The position numbers and the translations under genes are program-made. From Pontibacter pudoricolor (GTDB lineage Bacteria; Bacteroidota; Bacteroidia; Cytophagales; Hymenobacteraceae): 64,000 bases of DNA. Location: assembly GCF_010092985.1 (NCBI RefSeq), contig NZ_CP048106.1, positions 3,697,001 to 3,761,000 of the forward strand, read 5' to 3'. The first letter of the stretch is position 1; every line of letters starts with the position of its first letter. This document shows positions 1 to 7,634 of the stretch, in pieces. The notes beneath the pieces were generated by a model. The model worked only from the letters and a program-made list of their open reading frames with translations, was not told the origin of the DNA and ran no database searches.

Positions 1-2078
1 TGCTCTTCATCTATTACCAGCAGGCCCAGGTCTTTAAATTTGATGTCCTTACTGACGATTCGGTGCGTACCGATCAGAATATCCACTTTGCCTTCGGCTA
101 CACGCTTCAGGGTTTCTTTGGTATCCTTGGCAGTTTTAAAGCGGTTTATATAATCCACAGTAACCGGAAACTGCGCCAGGCGGTCCCGGAACGTTTTGAA
201 ATGCTGCATGGCCAATACCGTAGTTGGTACCAGCACGGCTACCTGTTTGCCATCGCAGGCCGCTTTAAAAGCAGCGCGAATGGCCACTTCGGTTTTGCCA
301 AAGCCCACGTCGCCACACACCAGGCGGTCCATGGGGTGCGGTTGCTCCATGTCGGCCTTAACATCTTCGGTAGCTTTGCCCTGGTCGGGGGTGTCTTCGT
401 AAATAAACGACGACTCCAGCTCGGCCTGCAGGAAACCATCTTTAGAGAAAGCGTAACCGGGCGCAGCTTTGCGTTTGGCGTATAGTTTAATGAGCTCGGC
501 GGCAATATCCTTAACCTTGCTCTTAACTTTCTTTTTCTTGTTCTCCCACTCCGGCGAGCCCAGTTTGCTCATGCTTGGCGGGCCGCCTTCTTTTCCGCTG
601 TACTTGCTTATTTTGTGCAACGAGTGGATACTGGTATACAGCAGATCGTCGTCGCGGTAAACCAAGCGAATGGCTTCCTGCAAACGGCCGCCCACTTCTA
701 CTTTCTCCAGGCCTGCAAAACGGCCGATGCCATAGTCTACGTGTGTGATGTAGTCGCCGGGCTGCAGCGAACGCAGCTCTTTCAGTGTCATGGCCTTGTT
801 CTTGGAGTGTCCTTCCTTGGCCTTGTGCTGATAAAACCTGTCGAACAGCTGATGGTCGGTGTAGCAGGTTACTTTTAGTAGCTGATCTATAAAGCCTTCG
901 CGCAACGAAATGGCCAGGTGCTGGAAACGCACGTCGTGGTCCAGTTCATCAAAGATCATGGTCAGGCGGTTGATCTGGCGCGGGGAGTCCGTAGCAATAA
1001 TGTTCACGAAACCAGCGCCCTGATGCTCGTGCAGGTCTTTTACCAGTCTCGTAAAATCTTTGTTAAAGGATGGCTGTGGCTTGGCCTGTAGTTGTATTAC
1101 TTCAGCCGACTTAAAATGAAATCGTTTTCCGATCTCGATGATGTTAAAATTATCAAGCAGCTTCTTAAACTGCTTCTGCGTCTGGAAAAGTTGCTCCGGG
1201 TCCGATACGATCTGCATGCCGCCACTACCGGCCATCAGCTTCTCAAACGCCTGTGAAGCCTTATCGAAATACTCATCGATCACATCCAGCGTCTGGCGCA
1301 CATCTTTAAACCAGATGTTGGTATCAACCGGCAAAAAATCCAGGAAGGCTTCCCGGGTTTCCTGCAGCAGTTTGGTTTGTACGTTCGGGATGATCGAGAT
1401 CGCTTTCTTGGTTTCAACAGATAGCTGTGTATCCGGGTCAAAGGTTCGTATACTTTCGATCTCATCACCGAAAAGCTCGATGCGGTACGGCAAATCGTTG
1501 GCATAAGAGAACACATCCACAATGCCACCGCGCACAGCATATTGGCCAGCCTCGTATACAAACTCGGTACGCTCAAAACCATACTCAGCCAGCATCTCAC
1601 TCAGAAAACTTACATCCAGCTTTTCGCCCACTTTAGCGCCCAGCGTGTTCTCGACCAGCGATTTTTTATTGATAACTTTTTCGGTCAGCGCCTCGGGGTA
1701 AGTAACTATAAGTTCGCCTTTCCCGGTTTTCTGGTTAACGCGGTTAAGTACCTCGGCCCGCATCAGTATATTGGCGTTCTCGGTGTCATCGAAACTATAA
1801 GGCCGCTTATACGATGTCGGGAAAAGCAGGACTTCCTTTACATCGCCGAGCAGGTTCTTCAGGTCAGTATAGAAATAGGCAGCTTCTTCTTTGTCGTGGA
1901 GGACGAAGAGTTGGTGCTGGTAATTTATAGTATATACCGCCGAAGCCAGCACAGCGTCTAAACTGCCAGTTATGCCTTTCAGTTGCAGGCGGTACGTGTT
2001 GTTCGTTTTCAGACGCTCGGCTATAGTTTGCACCATGCCATCGAGACGATACAGTTCTAAAAAGTCAGATACTTTCAT
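1..2078 (-). CDS. mfd: Transcription-repair coupling factor Mfd, C-terminal part cut by window edge
   Basis: Mfd removes RNA polymerase stalled at DNA lesions and recruits UvrA. About 692 codons are present, starting at the ATG at 2078-2076 and running open off the left edge. The visible part holds the UvrB-like N-terminal half, the CarD-like RNA polymerase interaction domain (around residues 435-500, with GDYITHVDYGIGRF), and the start of the translocase motor: Walker A GDVGFGKT near residue 589, the PTTVLA and GTHR motifs, and a VIDEE Walker B motif in the last codons before the edge. The family is usually about 1,100-1,150 residues, so roughly 60% is here. No frameshift is seen. The identification is secure from motif order and domain make-up. 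Confidence 0.97.
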   Translation of the reverse strand, partial: MKVSDFLELYRLDGMVQTIAERLKTNNTYRLQLKGITGSLDAVLASAVYTINYQHQLFVLHDKEEAAYFYTDLKNLLGDVKEVLLFPTSYKRPYSFDDTENANILMRAEVLNRVNQKTGKGELIVTYPEALTEKVINKKSLVENTLGAKVGEKLDVSFLSEMLAEYGFERTEFVYEAGQYAVRGGIVDVFSYANDLPYRIELFGDEIESIRTFDPDTQLSVETKKAISIIPNVQTKLLQETREAFLDFLPVDTNIWFKDVRQTLDVIDEYFDKASQAFEKLMAGSGGMQIVSDPEQLFQTQKQFKKLLDNFNIIEIGKRFHFKSAEVIQLQAKPQPSFNKDFTRLVKDLHEHQGAGFVNIIATDSPRQINRLTMIFDELDHDVRFQHLAISLREGFIDQLLKVTCYTDHQLFDRFYQHKAKEGHSKNKAMTLKELRSLQPGDYITHVDYGIGRFAGLEKVEVGGRLQEAIRLVYRDDDLLYTSIHSLHKISKYSGKEGGPPSMSKLGSPEWENKKKKVKSKVKDIAAELIKLYAKRKAAPGYAFSKDGFLQAELESSFIYEDTPDQGKATEDVKADMEQPHPMDRLVCGDVGFGKTEVAIRAAFKAACDGKQVAVLVPTTVLAMQHFKTFRDRLAQFPVTVDYINRFKTAKDTKETLKRVAEGKVDILIGTHRIVSKDIKFKDLGLLVIDEE

Positions 2079-2103
2079 TCAGCTCTATTACAAAACAAGA
2101 AAG

Positions 2104-2139
2104 GCAGAACACAGGGCTTATAGTTTAGCCGTGTTCTGC
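2104..2139. repeat. Strong hairpin upstream of mfd
   Basis: GCAGAACAC at 2104-2112 pairs with GTGTTCTGC at 2131-2139, and GGC/GCC inside can extend the stem with one bulge. The loop carries TTATAGTT. It lies between mfd (leftward) and the next gene (rightward), so it is not an obvious terminator for either. It could be a 5' leader structure of mfd or a leftover element. Confidence 0.5.
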
Positions 2140-2220
2140 TGGTAGGTCTTTTACAAAGATACGGAAGTTAATGTTTTGTTGGGAGGGGGGAGGTAGAAGG
2201 TTGTGTGAGGGAAATGAAAT

Positions 2221-2252
2221 TTTGTTTATGTATTTATGAAACGTTATATTTG
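2221..2252 (+). promoter_or_regulatory. Bacteroidota-type promoter for the DUF2059-like gene
   Basis: TTTG at 2221-2224 and TATATTTG at 2245-2252 match the TTTG / TAnnTTTG pattern of Bacteroidota sigma-A promoters, with 20 bases between them. The start codon follows at 2271. This is the best-formed promoter seen in the window. Confidence 0.55.
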
Positions 2253-2270
2253 ATTTATAATATATAACGT

Positions 2271-2744
2271 ATGAGAATCTGTCTAATAGTTACTTTCTGT
2301 TCGCTATTTTTTGCATTTAATGCTAATAGCCAATCACTATCATATAAAAGTAAGGTGCATAAAATTTACTCATTAATTATAACCGAAGAAGCTAGACAAG
2401 TAATGATTGACAAAGCAATTGATAATTACTCTTGGGTCAAAAACAAAGAGTCGTATGCATTCTGGAATGAGTTTACTTATGAAATGAGGAAAATAGATGT
2501 AAGTGATTTTGCAGAAATTATTATACCTGTTTATTACAAGTATCTGTCAGAAGAAGATTTAGAAACATTTATTGAAAGTTTAACATTACCACAAAATAGG
2601 CTGGGTATCAAACATCAAATGTTGTTACAGAAAATGTCTGCAAATGCCTCAACTTTAAACGAAGAAGCATATAATGCAGGGAGTATTTGGGGTCAACAAA
2701 AAGCAGATGGAATAATTAGAAAATTAAGGAGTAAAGGTATCTAA
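2271..2744 (+). CDS. Secreted DUF2059-like protein
   Basis: 157 residues. The first 21 form a signal peptide (hydrophobic core LIVTFCSLFFAF, probable cleavage after NSQS). The middle part, IIPVYYKYLSEEDLETFIE followed by a hydrophobic Leu-Pro turn, resembles the short helical DUF2059 domain found in periplasmic proteins of unknown role. The gene is clearly more AT-rich than mfd and its codon use differs from most of the window, like its neighbour at 2797, so both may be recently acquired. Its own promoter lies just upstream. Nothing in the sequence tells its substrate. The coding call is solid; the DUF assignment is from memory of the family pattern. Confidence 0.75.
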   Translation: MRICLIVTFCSLFFAFNANSQSLSYKSKVHKIYSLIITEEARQVMIDKAIDNYSWVKNKESYAFWNEFTYEMRKIDVSDFAEIIIPVYYKYLSEEDLETFIESLTLPQNRLGIKHQMLLQKMSANASTLNEEAYNAGSIWGQQKADGIIRKLRSKGI

Positions 2745-2796
2745 TTTGCAGCGGGTGTAATTTTATTATTGGTGCAGTTATTTAAGATATCTTAAA

Positions 2797-3219
2797 ATGA
2801 TAAAGCTGTTTAAAGAAATAAATCTTGGAGTTAAAAGATTGTTAGTTTCATTTAATATATTCATAACTATATTCGTTTTTTACAATATGATAGATAGTTA
2901 TTATGAATGGAAGCAAGAGGAGCAACAAACAATTGAATATCTAAAACAGCTAGACAAAGAAGGGCAACTGTCCTTTTTGCCTGATGGATATGATTGGAAA
3001 GAAAAATTAAACGGTCATGTTGAAGTACTATTGATTGCTGAAAAAGAAGGTTATTTGGGTTATACACCTTCAAATTTCGAACATTTTAAAAATGAATATA
3101 TAGGAGCAATCAAATCGGGAATCAAGTTCCTTGGAATTTTTCAGACTGTTTATTGGGGTATAATATTTTTTGTCCTTTGGGTACGAGAAGGGTGGTTAAC
3201 TAAGAAAGAAGCAGTATAA
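2797..3219 (+). CDS. Hypothetical membrane protein with two transmembrane segments
   Basis: 140 residues. A first hydrophobic helix spans about residues 17-31 (LVSFNIFITIFVFYN) and a second about 112-128 (IFQTVYWGIIFFVLWV). Between them lies a charged, helical loop of about 80 residues with KEGYLGYTP. With both termini basic, the loop is probably periplasmic. The gene is AT-rich and follows the DUF2059-like gene by 52 bases in the same direction, so they may be co-transcribed. I do not recognise the family. Confidence 0.7.
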   Translation: MIKLFKEINLGVKRLLVSFNIFITIFVFYNMIDSYYEWKQEEQQTIEYLKQLDKEGQLSFLPDGYDWKEKLNGHVEVLLIAEKEGYLGYTPSNFEHFKNEYIGAIKSGIKFLGIFQTVYWGIIFFVLWVREGWLTKKEAV

Positions 3220-3365
3220 ATACCCAGTTCCCAGCTCTTTCGGATTTGCAATCCGAAAATATTTACTGCGAGGATTTTTAAGCCGACACCTACAGCGGGG
3301 TTATCGTTGGCGTAACCTGTGGTTATACTTTGAAATAACCGTAAATCACCCGCAATCCCCTGTAG

Positions 3366-3385
3366 GGACAGGTCGCGACCTGTCC
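3366..3385 (+). repeat. REP palindrome copy 1
   Basis: A perfect 20-base palindrome, GGACAGGTCGCGACCTGTCC, preceded by TGTAG and followed by GAATCGTGC. The asymmetric flanks give it an orientation opposite to the copy at 3533. It lies upstream of the RAYT gene. Confidence 0.9.
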
Positions 3386-3532
3386 GAATCGTGCACCGGC
3401 AATCATCCCCGAAAATAATTTGTCTGAATCTTTAAATTGGGGCTCTTCCCCAAGGATTTACAGGATTAAAGGATCAACAGGATCGGGTATATAGCATTAA
3501 CCGTTATTGTTTCATCTTTCAGCCTATCGCGC

Positions 3533-3552
3533 GGACAGGTCGCGACCTGTCC
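3533..3552 (-). repeat. REP palindrome copy 2, inverted relative to copy 1
   Basis: The same perfect 20-base palindrome, with the asymmetric flanks reversed (GCGC on the left, CTACAGGGG on the right). Together with copy 1 it makes a head-to-head pair of the BIME type just ahead of the transposase gene. Confidence 0.9.
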
Positions 3553-3623
3553 CTACAGGGGATCGTGCATCCAATGCATTTTGCATTTGATACCAATCTG
3601 TTCTGGTGCCGTATACTTCATCT

Positions 3624-4184
3624 ATGAAATGGCCGGATCGGAAACTGAACAGGTTAAATGGGTTTGACTATAGCCGGGATGCGTTATACTTTGTGACATC
3701 CTGTGTGCTGGATAAGGCCTGTGTTTTTGGTGAAGTTGTGAACGAAGCAATGCAGCTGAATAAATTTGGCTGTATTGCAGAACAGCAATGGCACAGGCTG
3801 GCAGAACTATATCCGTATGTAGTGTTGCACGCTTTTGTGGTAATGCCAAACCACGTGCACGGCATCATCGAAATCGACCGCGAACTTGTAGGGACAGGTC
3901 GCGACCTGTCCGCGCGACGGCTGAACGACGGAGCAGGAACTGTAAATACTGTAATAGCCGGCTCTCTTCCAGCACAAAAAATCAAATCCCTGTCACAGTT
4001 GGTTGGCGCTTATAAAACCACCACATCCAAATTAGTTCGATCAGCAGGATTAGCAGAGTTTGCCTGGCAGCGTTCCTTCCACGACCATATCATCCGAAGC
4101 GAGAAGGCTTACAATCAAATCAGAGACTACATTCTGAGCAATCCGGAGAAGTGGCCGGACGATGTGTTTTACCAACAAGTATAA
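3624..4184 (+). CDS. REP-associated tyrosine transposase (RAYT, Y1 HUH family)
   Basis: 186 residues from the ATG at 3624; an in-frame GTG at 3606 is less likely. RAYTs are single-domain relatives of the IS200/IS605 transposase that cut and join REP hairpins in single strands. The HUH motif is PNHVHGI (His77 and His79), and the candidate nucleophile is Tyr130 in VGAYKT. The C-terminus has the typical SFHDHIIR...Y...I..NP..W block. A full REP palindrome lies inside the frame (3892-3911) and is translated as VGTGRDLSA between the HUH strand and the next helix, so the family core has gained about 15-20 residues. REPs flank the gene upstream. The gene has no terminal inverted repeats of its own and appears domesticated. 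Confidence 0.92.
   Translation: MKWPDRKLNRLNGFDYSRDALYFVTSCVLDKACVFGEVVNEAMQLNKFGCIAEQQWHRLAELYPYVVLHAFVVMPNHVHGIIEIDRELVGTGRDLSARRLNDGAGTVNTVIAGSLPAQKIKSLSQLVGAYKTTTSKLVRSAGLAEFAWQRSFHDHIIRSEKAYNQIRDYILSNPEKWPDDVFYQQV
3892..3911 (+). repeat. REP palindrome copy 3, inside the RAYT coding sequence
   Basis: The identical 20-base palindrome, in the same orientation as copy 1 (TTGTAG before, GCGCGA after). It is read in frame and keeps the transposase open. Confidence 0.92.
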
Positions 4185-4292
4185 ATCTCCTACTTAAAAA
4201 TACTTCCATATTGCAAGTTTAGCGTCAGCACAGCTTGTGGCTATACTTACGGTCATTTTGTAACTGGTAAATAATCCCAATCTATACTTTCG

Positions 4293-4352
4293 ATGGTTAC
4301 AAACTAGCCGCCATACTCAACCACCAGTTGCCGCTATCGCTCAAACCAGCCA
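4293..4352. repeat. 60-base dispersed repeat, copy A
   Basis: GGTTACAAACTAGCCGCCAT and the following CTCAACCACCAGTTGCCGC...GCTCAAACCAGC match the segment at 7567-7629 over about 60 bases with scattered differences. Both copies lie just beyond the 3' end of a minus-strand gene. Confidence 0.75.
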
Positions 4353-4378
4353 TATACTTCGCGGGAGAATAGCCGGGC

Positions 4379-5350
4379 TTACTTTCGCTTCATAAAAGCT
4401 TCAATTTCGGAAGTGCTGGGGTTAACGCGTATTATTTTGCCGGTCGCATCTATCAGCACTCTTGTAGGAAACGAGCTCATAGCAAATTCGCTGCGCGCAT
4501 AGGTTGCCCCAAGGTCGTGCAGGTTTAGCCAGGGAAACTGGTACTCTGAAATGATTCTTATAAATTCATTTTTAGACCCGGCAGGGAAAATGCCTGCGAT
4601 CTCCAGTTTGCTGCGATCTGTGTTTTTGTATAGTTCTTTTAGGTCAGGGAATAACCTGTCGCAGGGTGAGCATGAAGGTAGCCAGAAATACAGGAGTATA
4701 TATTTGCTGTTAAAGCTTTGCAGTGACAGTGTGTCGCCTGTTGCGTCGGTTAAACTAAAGTCGGGAATAACATTGCCACGAGATAAAAGCCGTCTGCCTG
4801 CAAGATATTTATCTATTTGGTCGGCTGCCCAGCCGGTTCTGGCATTTGCTGTAAGCTTGCGGTAATGGTGTGCTATAGTGCTTACATCATAGTGAGAGAA
4901 AAGCATATTTAGCGCGATGGCGTGTGCAGCAATTTCACTGTCTCTGTTCTCTCTAATGAATTTACGTGTAACGGACCAGAAGTCGTATCTGGCGGACTCT
5001 ACCAGATACTTTTGCAACTTCACTTCATCAACAGATGTATCGAGCCAGACTGCTTTATCGGGCTGTATGGTGAGTATACGGTTTACATCCGGGGCAAAGA
5101 TCCAGAATTTTGATAGCACAAACTCTCCGGCTTTATCATCTGGTAGGCGTACATAAAAATAGAAAGGGTTCCCAGTCCAGGTTTTGTCGATAAGCTTTAT
5201 AGTTTGGTTGCTGCTCAGGGAGTCTTTAGTATTTCGGAACCAGAAATGAACAGTTTCTGTGCTTTCGTTCTTCACCAGGATCTCGAATTGCTGCTGACTA
5301 AAAGCTACTTCTGCTAGAAGCAAGAAAACACAGGTGAAGAAGATCCGCAT
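4379..5350 (-). CDS. Periplasmic TlpA-like thioredoxin-fold protein
   Basis: 323 residues with a signal peptide (residues 1-19, cleavage before QQF). Residues 20-110 are beta-rich and resemble the N-terminal DUF4369-type region of Bacteroidota thiol-disulfide proteins. A helical linker follows, then a thioredoxin/AhpC-TSA domain from about residue 194 (VIPDFSLTDATGDTLSL). The redox motif is C-S-P-C at 227-230 and the cis-proline lies in SSFPTRVL near 295. Such proteins reduce or exchange disulfides in the periplasm; the client is unknown. The gene stands alone. The fold and redox centre are clear, the specific role is not. Confidence 0.88.
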   Translation of the reverse strand: MRIFFTCVFLLLAEVAFSQQQFEILVKNESTETVHFWFRNTKDSLSSNQTIKLIDKTWTGNPFYFYVRLPDDKAGEFVLSKFWIFAPDVNRILTIQPDKAVWLDTSVDEVKLQKYLVESARYDFWSVTRKFIRENRDSEIAAHAIALNMLFSHYDVSTIAHHYRKLTANARTGWAADQIDKYLAGRRLLSRGNVIPDFSLTDATGDTLSLQSFNSKYILLYFWLPSCSPCDRLFPDLKELYKNTDRSKLEIAGIFPAGSKNEFIRIISEYQFPWLNLHDLGATYARSEFAMSSFPTRVLIDATGKIIRVNPSTSEIEAFMKRK

Positions 5351-5420
5351 GAGTTGTAGTAGATAGTACTAAAGTAAATATAGCTGTTTATAGTTATAGT
5401 AGCATAACAGCTATAGTCCT

Positions 5421-5490
5421 GCTTCAGAATCACATTAATCATCTGCGGTTTATCCTGCAGGGTGCGTACGTTTTGTTTTAGATAATCTGC
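5421..5490 (-). pseudogene. Remnant of the 3' end of the J-domain protein gene
   Basis: On the minus strand this segment reads LKQNVRTLQDKPQMINVIL, against LKQNVRTLQDDPQMIKVIL at the C-terminus of the J-domain protein at 7635-8696. A stop codon stands just upstream in the same frame and the original stop has been lost, so only about 22 codons survive. The piece is a direct repeat of 7631-7700 and the two copies bracket the membrane protein gene at 5544-7343. Confidence 0.8.
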
Positions 5491-5543
5491 TTAATGCGAA
5501 TCTGTATTTGCTTAAATATAAGGCTCTATACTGGTTTTTTCTT

Positions 5544-7331
5544 TTAAATAGAATATAGATAAATTTTCCAGGGTGAGTTCTTGTGCTCAAATATTTTCTC
5601 CAGGTGCATACCATTGTCAGCTGCATTCTCAATCTCAATAGAAGAGAAAATATATTCGGCGCCCATGCTTCTGGCGGCAGGTGTATCAATATCTAATTGC
5701 TTGATCCTGGCTCCTTTGGTTTTAACGTTATCATAATAGTTGTCCAGTTCTGCTGGCAGAATATAAAACCGGCTTCCCCAGCCATCAAAATAGGATTTCC
5801 ACTTGTCATTCTTTTCTATTTCTCTGCCAATAATTTTCCTGAACTGAGATTTATACTCCAGCGGATAGTTGTTCTGGTAGCCATCTAAAGTATAAAAACC
5901 ATTGAATTGAGCGATACTCGGATGAAAGCCAATGCTCAGCACACGATACGATTCCTGTGGTTTGTTTATATATTCTTTGATCTCAGCGAACAGCTGCTTA
6001 GAGTAAAACTCCTTGTAAGTTACAGACAGATTTTGCTCCGGCCTTGGTGCGCCGAAATATTTCGCCATAAGCAGGTGCCGGTTCTCGTTAAATTCGTTTG
6101 TGGTCTGGGTAGTGCTTTTAAGGCAGAAAGCTAACTGAAGCAGTACGCAGAAAGTAGCTAATGCCTTCCCCCAGTTTGTGTCTCTGGCAATAACGGCCAG
6201 AGACAAGGCAAAGGCAACAAACCACATCAGCGGCCTGAACCAGAAGAACCTGGAAAAGTCGAATGTTTTTACAATGCCGATGGTGTTTTTCAACTCTACA
6301 AGCGCAAAACTCTTGTAGATAGTGTAAGATAAAGACAGTAGCAGAGCTATAGCTATAAGCATCATAATATTGCCATAGGATCTGTAGTCCTTCCGTCTCC
6401 AGGCGATAAACAAAGCTATAATAGCCGCAATAAGTACCGGCCTGTGAACAGTAGCTGCATGGTAATTCCCGAATACAAAGCTGTCCGCAGTGTTGTGGAC
6501 TAATTCAGTGATATCATGTGATGCGACATTTTCAGGAATGTAATCTACTCGATGTGACACGTAGCTGGAGTCGAGCAGCATGGTATAAAGCAGGTTATGC
6601 TCCGTAACCACATAACACAAGCCTAACAGGATAATGCCGCAAATAAATGGCCGGTTAATTGTGCGTTGCTTGTAGTAGTCAACTATAAACCAGCCTGCCA
6701 AAACTATAAGTATAAAAAAGCCTGTTAAGGGCAAACTTGAGTAGAAAGCATACAGCACTATAATGGCGTAACTTTTCCAGTTGTGGCCTTTTTTCAGGAG
6801 CGTAAGGAAAGCGTAAAGTAATAGCGGCTGCCCGGTGATGGACATGCCATACACAGAATAGAAAGGCAATGCAGCAAACGTTATTGAAACTCCTAAAACT
6901 ATCCAGGTATGTTCTTTTGCTGGTAGTATGAACTTTTTAAGTAACAGGAACATGCCAATAAAGGCAACAGCGTGTACCAGGATCTCATTTACTGCATAGG
7001 CCCAGAAAGGGCTTAGAAACAGGAAAAACCAAACTGAAATGTTAAGCTGGCTCGGATATAGTTTCGAAGGAAAACCGTTCATTACCCGTTGGGTGACTGC
7101 ATTGTCGCCGATCAGTTTACCGCCTTCGGTCATGATCATTTTCCAGACCAGCTCCGAGTCCAGGTTATCGTGTATGGTAATATAAGAATCCTCGCCCAGC
7201 AGTATTCTGGGTAGCGAAAAGAGCAGCACTATAAATGCCAAGCCAACCCAGAAAAGAACGCTGCCAGTGTCCCGGAGCGGGGGGGTGCCAGTATTTTTGA
7301 TCTTGTTGATGCGCACTTTTTCTAAAGCCAT
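5544..7331 (-). CDS. Large integral membrane protein, DUF6044/YkoS-like
   Basis: About 595 residues from the ATG at 7331 (an alternative ATG lies at 7343). After a short basic N-terminus there are about ten to twelve hydrophobic helices, then a soluble C-terminal domain of about 180 residues with several Tyr, Trp and Asn. The first loop, with EDSYITIHDNLDSELVW, is acidic and resembles the catalytic loop of GT-C glycosyltransferases. I recall the same loop in the DUF6044 (YkoS) family, whose function is unknown. A role in transferring sugars from a lipid carrier at the periplasmic face is therefore an inference. The gene lies between two direct copies of the J-domain gene's 3' end, which suggests it was inserted there. 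Confidence 0.7.
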   Translation of the reverse strand: MALEKVRINKIKNTGTPPLRDTGSVLFWVGLAFIVLLFSLPRILLGEDSYITIHDNLDSELVWKMIMTEGGKLIGDNAVTQRVMNGFPSKLYPSQLNISVWFFLFLSPFWAYAVNEILVHAVAFIGMFLLLKKFILPAKEHTWIVLGVSITFAALPFYSVYGMSITGQPLLLYAFLTLLKKGHNWKSYAIIVLYAFYSSLPLTGFFILIVLAGWFIVDYYKQRTINRPFICGIILLGLCYVVTEHNLLYTMLLDSSYVSHRVDYIPENVASHDITELVHNTADSFVFGNYHAATVHRPVLIAAIIALFIAWRRKDYRSYGNIMMLIAIALLLSLSYTIYKSFALVELKNTIGIVKTFDFSRFFWFRPLMWFVAFALSLAVIARDTNWGKALATFCVLLQLAFCLKSTTQTTNEFNENRHLLMAKYFGAPRPEQNLSVTYKEFYSKQLFAEIKEYINKPQESYRVLSIGFHPSIAQFNGFYTLDGYQNNYPLEYKSQFRKIIGREIEKNDKWKSYFDGWGSRFYILPAELDNYYDNVKTKGARIKQLDIDTPAARSMGAEYIFSSIEIENAADNGMHLEKIFEHKNSPWKIYLYSI

Positions 7332-7343
7332 TTCAAAATACAT

Positions 7344-7634
7344 TACCTGACAAATGTACTTATTTTTCTGCAGCGCTTTATAGTTTGCCAGGCGCTTGCG
7401 GATATCTTCTCATGCCGCAAGTTTGAACTTGTGGTGATGCATGGTGCCAGTTTGTAACTGGCTTTCTGCGTGAGCAGAAAAGGATAGATTCTAGGTAACT
7501 ATAGTTGACAATTTAGCTATAGTGTTATAGTTACAGCCATCGTTTTTATTGCTTTTGTAAAGCAACGGCAGTTACAAACTTGCTACCATAATCAACCACC
7601 AGTTACCGCTGCGCTCAAACTGGCGGTATGCAGA
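7344..7634. other. Spacer with TTTGTAA-core hairpins and a dispersed repeat
   Basis: No gene. GCCAGTTTGTAACTGGC (about 7446-7462) is a small hairpin of the type also seen near 55630 and 55660. An exact AACTATAGTT lies at 7497-7506. The second copy of the 60-base repeat occupies 7567-7629, directly beyond the 3' end of the J-domain gene. Confidence 0.7.
7567..7629. repeat. 60-base dispersed repeat, copy B
   Basis: GCAGTTACAAACTTGCTACC and the following ATCAACCACCAGTTACCGC...GCTCAAACTGGCGG match 4293-4352. It touches the stop codon region of the J-domain gene. Confidence 0.75.

Larger units (their letters stand above)
3220..3623. other. Gene-free spacer with REP palindromes and dispersed repeat fragments
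   Basis: No open reading frame is credible here. The spacer holds two REP palindromes in opposite orientation (3366-3385 and 3533-3552) and, between them, a copy of the TGTCTGAATC...GGATTTACAGGATT repeat (about 3420-3485) that is also seen near 39158 and 62634. It is the upstream flank of the REP-associated transposase gene. Confidence 0.8.

Noticed and set aside
3366..3911. CRISPR array formed by the three identical 20-base palindromes
   Set aside because: Spacing is irregular (147 and 339 bases), orientation alternates, and one copy is coding. They are REPs.
5450..5689. 79-residue minus-strand frame
   Set aside because: It overlaps the 3' end of the membrane protein gene in another frame and has no protein-like features.
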